NCBI RefSeq assembly: GCF_033807575.1
Contig: NC_084725.1
Location: forward strand, 13,179,001 to 13,243,000
Length of the DNA stretch: 64,000 bases
Direction of reading: 5' to 3'
Source of the DNA: Cydia pomonella
Taxonomy: Eukaryota; Arthropoda; Insecta; Lepidoptera; Tortricidae
How positions within the stretch are numbered: position 1 is the first letter of the stretch; every line of letters begins with the position of its first letter. Below the pieces are notes generated by a model. That model was not told the origin of the DNA. It ran no database searches and worked only from the letters and a program-made list of their open reading frames with translations. Shown piece after piece: positions 56,000 to 64,000 of this stretch. Made by a program: the position numbers and the translations under genes.

Positions 56000-56950
56000 A
56001 AACCACAATTTCAATTGCTTATCGTATAACATGAAAAAAACAACTTACTTAAAAAGTGAAATCCTCTAGTGCAAAAACGTATCACTTTTTGCACACTTTT
56101 AAGAACAACAATGACCCTCTTTCAGTACATGAGACATTAAAAATGTATATTATGATTAGACAACTAACAAAACCATAAAGATAACGATGATTTTTTTATT
56201 GTACATTTATGGTAATAGCTCCTTTGTTCCACACAATGACAATATATAATAATTAGGGCACTTTGCTAGAAAACGGGACTTTAGTGACTATGTGATTTAA
56301 AGACTTAACTCAATTCGACCGCTAAATAAACAGCGACAGTCATGCAATAATTATTCCGGTCTTAAAAAGTGTGTTACTTTATTTTGTCTTTATTTACTTA
56401 GTAGATATGAAATATATGAGAATGTTAATAATGTTACTCAAAACTCCGCTTTGTATTTGTAAAATACTTCGCCGCTAACCGCATTAGGTAATCGAGAATC
56501 GTTGAGATCAAGTGGAATAGTAGATTGTTAACCAAGGGATGAAAGATACCCCATGTCTGTCGAGGTAGTTTGGCGCTCGAATGTAATGAGAGCTCAAATA
56601 GTTCGAGACTGAAATGGTGCCTTTCACTCGAGTTAAATACTCTACTTTTCATTTCGAATACGAGGAAAGTAAAATACATGTGCATTTAACTTTAGTAGTA
56701 TTTTTTGAGGGTACTCTCAATTAACAATTTAGTTAAAAATGTCCTTATTTATGGAATGGGGAGTTAATTATCAGAATGGGAATTGTACAACAAATCCATT
56801 TAGAACCAAAATTTGAATTGCTTATCGTAAAATAGAAAAAAACGTACTTATAAAATACAGTGCTCTTGAGCAGATACGTGTCATTTTCTGCACACTTTTT
56901 AGAACAACAACGACCCACTTTCAGAGCAGGGGGAGGTTTTCCCCGTAGTG
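56000..56950. repeat. dispersed repeat of about 430 bp, in two partial copies
   Basis: 56510-56950 (TGTTAACCAAGGGATGAAAG, GAATACGAGGAAAGTAAAAT, TGCACACTTTTTAGAACAAC) matches 60735-61160 over its length; 55990-56140 is a copy of its right part. Confidence 0.65.
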
Positions 56951-57199
56951 GGATTCTCGCAGACTGATAAAAAACATAAATGCCAAGAAATCAGAAGCCT
57001 TTTTTCATGGAATTGAGTTTTTGGATTAGGAATAAGTGTCATAAAAACTTCATTTTCAGTATCAAACTTGGGACAAATATTTTTTTAATTTACTTTAGTA
57101 CATGAAAAACTAACAGTGCTATGTAATATCCGGTAATTAGAATAAAATTACAAAGCCAATTATAGAAATATAATAAAGTTTGTGCCCAACTTAAGAGTC

Positions 57200-57674
57200 T
57201 ACGGCAAGCTCGGCCGAATATGACCGTTCCATGCAAACGAAGTTTCGTTCTCATTTTAAAACTACGAGTTCAATTATAATGAAACTTTGGTCATACAAGG
57301 ACATGAGGTATATCTAGGGCTGAAATTAGTTTATATTGCTCCACTTCCAAAGTTTATATCGCTCCAAAATCATACATTAACTGTATTTTTTTATCAGAGG
57401 CTACATAAATTAATTAAAGCCCTAGATATAACTTATCCTATTCTAGGTTCAGAGCAATCTAGCTACGGAAGGTGGAGATAAGGAATTGAATCTCCATATA
57501 CCAAAAAGTGTCATCAAAAAACCTTAAATAGGTGGCGCTACAATACCTAGAATACTTGAAAAAAAAAACAAATCATAGACAGCGCACTTCACTCCGTCAA
57601 TAACGCCTAGGTTCTTAGCTATAATATTTATTATACTCTAGCGCTACTCTGGAGAGATTTGGAACTATTATATA

Positions 57675-57706
<32 letters not shown>

Positions 57707-57900
57707 TTATTTCGTGTAACAAGAGACACATATCTTCTTAAACTAACTAAAGCTAACTAAAAATCTAAATATAATATATATAGCTGACCACTGGACACTT
57801 TTGCATAAGTTCTGCCTATGGAGATTGCGTTCCTTAACCCATCTTCCATAAATCTAGCTACGTTTTAAAATGAGAGGAATCGAGTTCGGTTCGGGTACTG
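57200..57900. mobile_element. inverted-repeat element with nested hairpins
   Basis: CTCATTTTAAAACTACGAG near 57252 is inverted at about 57855-57875, and TAGCTACGGAAGGTGGAGA ... AATCTCCATA (57460-57500) is inverted at 57810-57855. TATCTAGGGCT pairs with AGCCCTAGATA across 57308-57428. An A-run of about 25 lies at 57678-57702. Confidence 0.5.
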
Positions 57901-58004
57901 GCCACCAGAGGGCTTTGTATCTTTTCCTTTACTATAAAAAGTCTGTATCTTTAGGTATTTAAAAAAAAGGTAAACAAACAATTTGTACATTTTCGGGTAG
58001 TTTT

Positions 58005-58935
58005 AATATTTATTGGTTAACCAACCAAATACAAAACCGCCTGGATCTGTCACTGAACGACCTGACTTTAAACCTACATTATTTGATCATGTAATGTTTT
58101 CATCTACCCTCAGCTGCCTTAAGGAGCCATTTGAGGGTAGATTTTGTTTACCTTTTTTTAAATACCTAAAGATACAGACTATACCTATATTAACGGCACC
58201 AATCATGGAACATTTAAGAGAAACTTTGGAGTGTTTTTGATATTTCACCGACACCTGTAAAATTTCTACCGCTTTACGCTTTAAAAGTTGAATTTCCAAT
58301 TCTTCCTTTATGTTTTCTATGTATTTAATGAGAGCTACTGCAATTAGTTTCAATAACACATTCAAACTGTGTTTTTTGATCCAGTCATGAAATGTATGAC
58401 ATAATTTTCAAACTAACAAATATCAATGAAAAATTAAACTTGAGCAGCTCTTTGGCTCTTGTTTATGGTAAAATGTTGCCAGCGATTAAAAACTGATGAT
58501 AAATACTGTTATGTATGGCGCCATTCATTTTCAATCTAACAAATATCAATGAAAAATTAAACTTGGGCAGCTCTTTAGCTCTTGTTTACGGTAAAATGTT
58601 GCCAGCGTTTAAAAACTGATGATAAATACTGCCATGTATGGCGCGATTCATTTTCAAACTAACAAATATCAATGAAAAATTAAACTTGAGCAGCTCTTTA
58701 GCTCTTGTTTATGGTAAAATGTTGCCAGCGATTAAAAACTGATGATAAATACTGTCATGTATGGCGCCATTCATTTTCAAACTAACAAATATCAATGAAA
58801 AATTAAACTTGAGCAGCTCTTTGGCTCTTGTTTATGGTAAAATGTTGCCAGCGATTAAAAACTGATGTCTTGTCTTGTCTATACAATCCCATTACTGGTG
58901 CCTGATCCATTATAGGGGTGTTTACTATATGTCAT
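58005..58935. mobile_element. unclassified repeat with ORF-like segment and 123-bp tandem array
   Basis: It starts ATTGGTTAACCAACCAAATA (shared with 35800) and ends TTATAGGGGTGTTTACTATATG (shared with 42890). A minus frame at 58365-58087 encodes IAVALIKYIENIKEEL and QLLKRKAVEILQVSVK, conserved with 42517-42756. I cannot name the protein or the element class. Confidence 0.6.
58380..58867. repeat. 123-bp tandem array, 4 units
   Basis: TATCAATGAAAAATTAAACT begins at 58421, 58544, 58667 and 58790, an exact 123-bp spacing. The units differ by a few substitutions. Confidence 0.95.
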
Positions 58936-59300
58936 CTATTTCAGTTTACAATGCATTCAGATTGCACCATGCGCTTTTTATCGCATCATTATCAGGCGTC
59001 AAAGGAAAACAATAGAAAAAGCAAAGGACAAAACACCAGGCTAGTGTTTGTTTTGCAAACTGGCTAGTTTTTGTCTACTTTTGTGAGCATTTGGCGAACT
59101 GTAAGCATAGTACGAGGTAGACTACCCGACCCTATCTAATTAATACAGTAAGAAAAACACGGATAGTCTATTGCGCGCGAGATACTGTCACGACGCACTC
59201 GTGCTAAGCCTCCTGAATTAAAAAAAATCCTCAAATGAAAAAAATAAAAAATAAAATGAAGTAAAAATAAACTAGAGATAGCCAGATATGTATATATTAA

Positions 59301-59640
59301 GCCGATTAAAACCGATGATCCTGGATTCGAATCCCGGTGAGGGCATTTATTTGTGTGATGAGTACAGATATTGCTTCCGGAATCATGGGTGTTTTCTATA
59401 TATTTCGTATTTTGTAGTAGTAAAACTCTTTATTGTACAAAAATGAAAACAAAACAGGAAGTAAAACACTCACCATTAGTACAAAGACAAACTTATCCCT
59501 TTAAGGGATCTCTTCCAGTTAACCTAATATATATATAGGTATATATTATATCGTTGTCTGAGTACCTACAACACAAGCTTTCGTGGCTTACCTTGGGAAT
59601 TAATCAATTTGTGTAAGATATCTATAATATTTATTTATTT
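59301..59640 (+). mobile_element. SINE-A interrupted by a minus-strand LINE tail
   Basis: SINE-A sequence 59301-59412 continues at 59527-59640. The insert at 59413-59526 reads, on the minus strand, CTGGAAGAGATCCCTTAAAG and ends TGTACAATAAAG, the LINE 3' end also seen at 49915-50020. Confidence 0.75.
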
Positions 59641-61266
59641 ATAATAAATTGGAAAAATCAATAAGTACCTACATAGTTTAGCTGTATGGGCTAAATTTAA
59701 TAAATGTTGGGATCTTTTAGTAAATATATGCAAAGTTACGTGTGACAGTTTAGAAGATCCAAAACTACCTATAAGTTATCTATTACAATTAGGTATGTAC
59801 ATAATTTAATGTCATGTATAATATGGCTTGTAATCAGACCCATAATTTCATTTTTATTTGATACTTACATACATTATAGTATATAATATCTTACTTGAAT
59901 TACCCACATAGGCAAAAAACGGGTATACGTTTTTTCGCATTGTTGTCCTAAAAAAAATTTGACCTGTTTTTTTTTCATATTATTTTTTATTAGGAAATAA
60001 GTGTTTGCATTTGTAAATACATGATTCCGAGTGTTTTTTGTTGGATTAATTAGATCAGTAGGTACCGTAAGTAAGATTTGTGCTCTAAATAAGTATGTAA
60101 ATGTAAGAGTATTTATATTTATTTTTATTTTTATTAACATTTATTGCACAGTTAAAAAATATACAGTGACAAAAGGCGGACTTAATGCCACGCGGTATTC
60201 TCTACCAGTCAACCTTTAGGCCAAACATTGTACTGTAAATTACTAAATCGGTATACGATTAAAAAACAGTACAATATAAATAACAATATTCGTAGTAATT
60301 TATCATATTTTATATAAATTATAATAGAATTAAGTATGAATTAGGACTTCTAAGCAGAAAATACACCACAAATGTGGGAAAAATAATCTTTGGATTTTTA
60401 GTGTGCGTCAAAATTTGCTAACCACTAAATAAGGATAAGATTAATTAGTTTTGTATTTATAAAAATATGGTTTCCCTATTTATTACTTGGCATAATCTAT
60501 TTAACCTACGGGTTATCATTTAAACTATTTACTAAAAAACGTTATTGTTTTTTTTGCTAGCGCTATTTAGGAGGAAATCGGTATCTAAAACTTAGTAAAT
60601 AATTAATTTTAACAAGCTAATTAGCATTATCAAAATTTTGAGCAAGCAACAAGTGTTTGTAAAAAAATACAAATATGATAAATAAGTAGCTATTATACTT
60701 TGTGCGCACATTGAGGCAGGATATAAGGAGATTTAATAGAAGATTGTTAACCAAGGGATGAAAGGCACAAATTTCAGTCGAGGTAGTTTAGCGCAGTGAG
60801 AGCGCTTATAATCCGAGGCTGAAAGCCTTTCACCCGAGTTAAATTTTCTACTTTTTATTCCGAATACGAGGAAAGTAAAATACACGTGTATTAAAAAAAC
60901 ATTACCAAGTAAGTATATACTTTTATAGTATTTCTTGAGGGTACTTTCAATTAACGATTTTTAGGTAAAAGTATCGTTATTTACGGAATAGGAAGTTAAT
61001 TAGAATAATGGAAAATGTACAACAAATCCATTTAAACCCATATGCTTATCGTAAAAAAACGTACCTTCTTGGAAAGTAAAATGCCCTAGAGCAGAAACGT
61101 ATCACTTCCACACTTTGTACACTTCATAGAACAACAATGATCCACGTTGAAAAATCTTTTAACAATATTTTTTCGTTTCTAACAAATGTCGCCCTTGATA
61201 AAATATTTTGCCTGAAAATTTAGGGTTTTTATTAAACCCTTCAATTAAAATGAAATAAAAAAATAT
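59641..61266. other. intergenic stretch with two repeat fragments
   Basis: A minus-strand LINE tail lies at 60120-60222 (CTTTAGGCC..ACTGGTAGAGAAT..) and a copy of the 56510-56950 repeat at 60735-61160. No gene is seen. Confidence 0.45.
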
Positions 61267-61532
61267 TTAAATAAATAAATAAATATTATAGGACATCATT
61301 ACACAAATTGACTAAGTTCCACAGTAAGCTCAATAAGGCTTGTGTTGAGGGTACTTAGACAACGATATATATAATATATAAATATTCATAAATACTTAAA
61401 TACATAGAAAACACCCATGACTCAGGAACAAATATCCATGCTCATCACACGAATACATGCCCTTACCAGGATTTGAACCCGGGACCATCAGCTTCGTAGG
61501 CAGGGTCACTACCCACTAGGCCAGACCGATCG
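61267..61532 (-). mobile_element. SINE-A, full-length
   Basis: On the minus strand it runs from the head (GGTCTGGCCTAGTGGGTAG), through the B box GGTTCAAATCCTGG, to the ATTT tail. Confidence 0.9.
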
Positions 61533-62540
61533 TCATTTAATGTTTATTTCATTAAAAAACATTCATTTTTACAAGCTTAACTACTAATCCAAAATGAAAA
61601 AGATATAAATGTAACACATCGCAAATTACTCTGCACTTAATATTTCTGGTTTTATAAATGATAATGTCATTGTCAAAAATAATATCAGTTATTACAAGCT
61701 GGTAGGTACAAGGTAGGAGACAAATCAAGTATCCATTACAGTAAATCCGAATTTAGAGGTTGAAAACATAGTATAAAATAGTTACTCAAACAATAAATTA
61801 TTTTATGACGGCGTTTCTTGTCGTAATTGTCAAAAATAACTATGTTTTTAAGCTATCAAAATAATATCCACTCATTTCTTTTTTTATAACTAATCTTATC
61901 ATTTCGATTAGGTAATAACATTAAAAATGTGAATTCAAGTAAACAAGTATATGCAGTTGAACACGCTATTAAAGTTAGGTATACATTTCCGATTAATCTA
62001 ATATATCTTTCACATAATTAAGATAAGCATCTAATCATATTTTCACCTACAGTTTTACATAACGAGCACAAATATGACCCTCGACGAGACTGGGAAAGGC
62101 AAATAAAGGGGATGGAGTTATAAAAACAAGGGTATCAGGACCCTAATGTTGAGCTTTTTTCTTATACCTCTTAACTAGGAGCTTTGAGCTTTGAATATGG
62201 ACTTGAATTTAAGCTCTTATCTGTACAATAGTGAAGAAAAGAAAAATTATATATTTTCAAGGTTTATCAGTCAAATTACAAGGTATTTACGGGTTTCCAA
62301 ATGTTTTTATAGTTGTAAATTGGCTTAAATAAATCTTGAAAAATAGAAACAAGGTGTTCTTAGTGACATTAGGTACATGATTACATAAATCGTTATTTAT
62401 ATGGTTATCTAAATAAAAATGAGCAAACGTTGGGCAGCTTAAACTTTCCTTTGAAACTACTAATTAAAACTTTGATATAGGTTGCTATTGAAATATGTAC
62501 TTGTCTATTTAGTATGCCTTATACTTACAAAAAAAAACAG
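61533..62540. other. intergenic stretch, no gene seen
   Basis: AT-rich; nothing recognisable. Confidence 0.4.
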
Positions 62541-62915
62541 CGGTGGTGGCCGAGTGGATACGACGTCCGACTTTCAATCCGGAGGTCGAGCGTTCAAATC
62601 CTTTTTTTTTTTTTTTTTTTTTTTGACGGAGTGGGAATGCATTTACGCACAGTGTGTGGGACTCGCCGCTCCTTTCCCCTCTCCTGGCAAGAGGGGGGGA
62701 GAATTGGCCCTACCCACTAAACCCACTCCGGCGTTTCACCCACTTTGCCGTTTATGAGGGCGCACTGGGATCGATGACATTCCACCACTGCGCCCTCCGG
62801 GAGCGTTCAAATCCTGGCTCGTACCAATGACTTTTTCGGAACTTCTGTACGAAATGTCATTTGATATTTACCACTAGCTTTTCGGTGAAGGAAAACATCG
62901 TGAGAAAACCTGCAT
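62541..62915 (+). mobile_element. SINE-B-type head interrupted by a LINE fragment
   Basis: tRNA-like head GGTGGCCGAGTGGATACGAC up to GTTCAAATCC (62601), continuing at 62815 with TGGCTCGTACCAATGAC and AAAACATCGTGAG. The GC at 62588-62601 is duplicated at 62801-62814. Confidence 0.85.
62602..62800 (-). mobile_element. 5'-truncated LINE 3' end with poly(A) and 14-bp TSD
   Basis: It begins (plus strand) with a T-run of 23, the poly(A) of a minus-strand element. The body on the minus strand contains GAGTGGGTTTAGTGGGTAGG, then GCGAGTCCCACACACTGTG and CATTCCCACTCCGTC before the A-run. GAGCGTTCAAATCC flanks it at 62588-62601 and 62801-62814. Confidence 0.92.
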
Positions 62916-63060
62916 ACATCTGCGAAGAAATTCAACGGTGTATGTGAAGTCACCAATCCGCATTGGGCTAGCGGGGGGGACTATAGCCCGAGCCCTCTCG
63001 CGCATGAGAAGAGGCCTGTGCCCAGCAGTGGGACGTATTTAGGCTGAATTATTATTATTT
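62915..63060 (+). mobile_element. retroposon 3' tail with (ATT)n end
   Basis: GAAATTCAACGGTGTATGTG, GAGGCCTGTGCCCAGCAGTG and GACGTATTTAGGCTGAATTA followed by ATT repeats; the same tail is inverted at 11283-11390. It is joined to the SINE-B head without a break, suggesting a SINE whose 3' end derives from a LINE. Confidence 0.7.
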
Positions 63061-63867
63061 ATACTAACAATACTCGCATAAAATGTTAGCAGTTAATCTA
63101 TAATAAACTTATGCAATAATTTATATGGAATAATTTTATAACAAAACTGTAGGTAAATATGTCACTTAATTGATGTTAATTCCATACTGCGTTCTTGATC
63201 AAGAATGAACAGAGATATCTGTTATTTATGAAATATAAATAATATATCGATAATATGAGCTGTTCTTATAATCTATTTGTAGCACTTTTTTTCGATGATA
63301 AAAAAGCAATTAGATGAAGGTCACTACAGATAATAACAAGTTTTCTCAGATTCACAATGATGCACTTAATATTATACAAACGTGATTGTGAAAGTTATTA
63401 AAAAAAATCCTTAAAAATAATAAGCTTTTAAATGTAGCAAAAATGTCTGAGGCGATATTTTTTATTTTTTTATTCAATATTTAGTATTATTATTATAAAA
63501 TGAGTTTATCTTAACGGATTTATCTGAACTGAAACTAAAATCTTAAATAAATATGTTATCAGATTTTTTTATTCATTTGATCTTTCACAGAAACATATGA
63601 AGCTATAATAGAGAACACTATTTCAGTGATTAGGTATATGTGCCTTTGAAAAAAAAAAGAAAAAAAAAAAGTATACAAGCTTAATCTATTAACTATGTAT
63701 ATACTAGGTGCCTATAAAAAAAGTAAAAAAAACTTACCTGACAAGGTTTTCCCGAGGGTCTACAGTATAGATTCACCAATTAGTGTCTCAAAGGGTCCGG
63801 TTCTTAAAATAAAATGGACCATCGTGGTCCATTTCTACGTCCGTTCCCTGGTCTAAAGTATGGAGTT
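63061..63867. other. intergenic stretch, no gene seen
   Basis: AT-rich; an A-rich run at 63650-63670. No recognisable feature. Confidence 0.4.
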
Positions 63868-63995
63868 CTTCAAAAAAGGAGTGTATGGGTCGCCAACGCG
63901 CATGTAACCCCTCTGGAGTTGCAGGTGTCCATAGGCTACGGTGACTGCTTACTATCAGGCGGGCCGTATGCTTGTGTGTGGCGGCGTGGTATGAG
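63868..63995 (+). mobile_element. LINE 3' end, CCATAGGCTACGGTGACTG family (runs to window edge)
   Basis: GGGTCGCCAACGCGCATGTA, CCATAGGCTACGGTGACTGC and CAGGCGGGCCGTATGC, ending GGCGTGGTATGAGAAG. Confidence 0.8.
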
Positions 63996-64000
63996 AAGAA

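Noticed and set aside
62482..62757. Plus-strand ORFs of 91 and 68 codons with a poly-Phe run
   Set aside because: The frame runs through a SINE head, a poly(T) tract and a LINE 3' end; it is not a gene.

Overview
This is eukaryotic, AT-rich nuclear DNA, almost certainly from a moth or butterfly (Lepidoptera). One spliced gene covers the left half. The rest is filled with short retroposon and MITE debris: tRNA-headed SINEs, 5'-truncated LINE ends, hairpin elements and a mariner-type remnant. No bacterial gene organisation, CRISPR array or operon is present.

The gene runs on the minus strand from 31030 (start codon) down to 1450 (stop codon). I reassembled it from 12 coding exons. All splice phases agree, and the total is 2607 nt, giving an 868-residue protein. 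It is the insect counterpart of RSBN1/RSBN1L (KDM9) and nematode DPY-21, a JmjC-type nuclear protein known in the family to demethylate histone H4 lysine 20. The JmjC metal ligands are visible as H571-x-D573 and H673.

Two parts of this gene are unusual. Exon 9 continues into 23 perfect 94-bp tandem units (6529-8690). Each unit carries the last 83 bp of the exon plus 11 bp of intron, so each has its own GTGAGT donor. Exon 11 continues into about 18 further 130-bp units (2127-4543), each with an acceptor, the exon and a donor. The reading frame survives only if the first donor of each array is used. These arrays are either a striking recent amplification or an assembly artefact, and they are the most important thing to check here.

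Layout. 1-1449: 3' flank with a SINE. 1450-31030: the KDM9-like gene, with introns holding LINE tails, foldback elements, MITEs and one plus-strand exon-like island (10026-10112). 31031-31260: 5' flank of the gene. 31300-52400: mobile-element remnants, including nested insertions with readable target-site duplications. 52880-54490: CpG-richer DNA that may be the promoter and non-coding first exon of a plus-strand gene lying to the right. 54500-64000: further repeats, including a 123-bp tandem array.

Repeat family names are deliberately generic, because no database search was possible.
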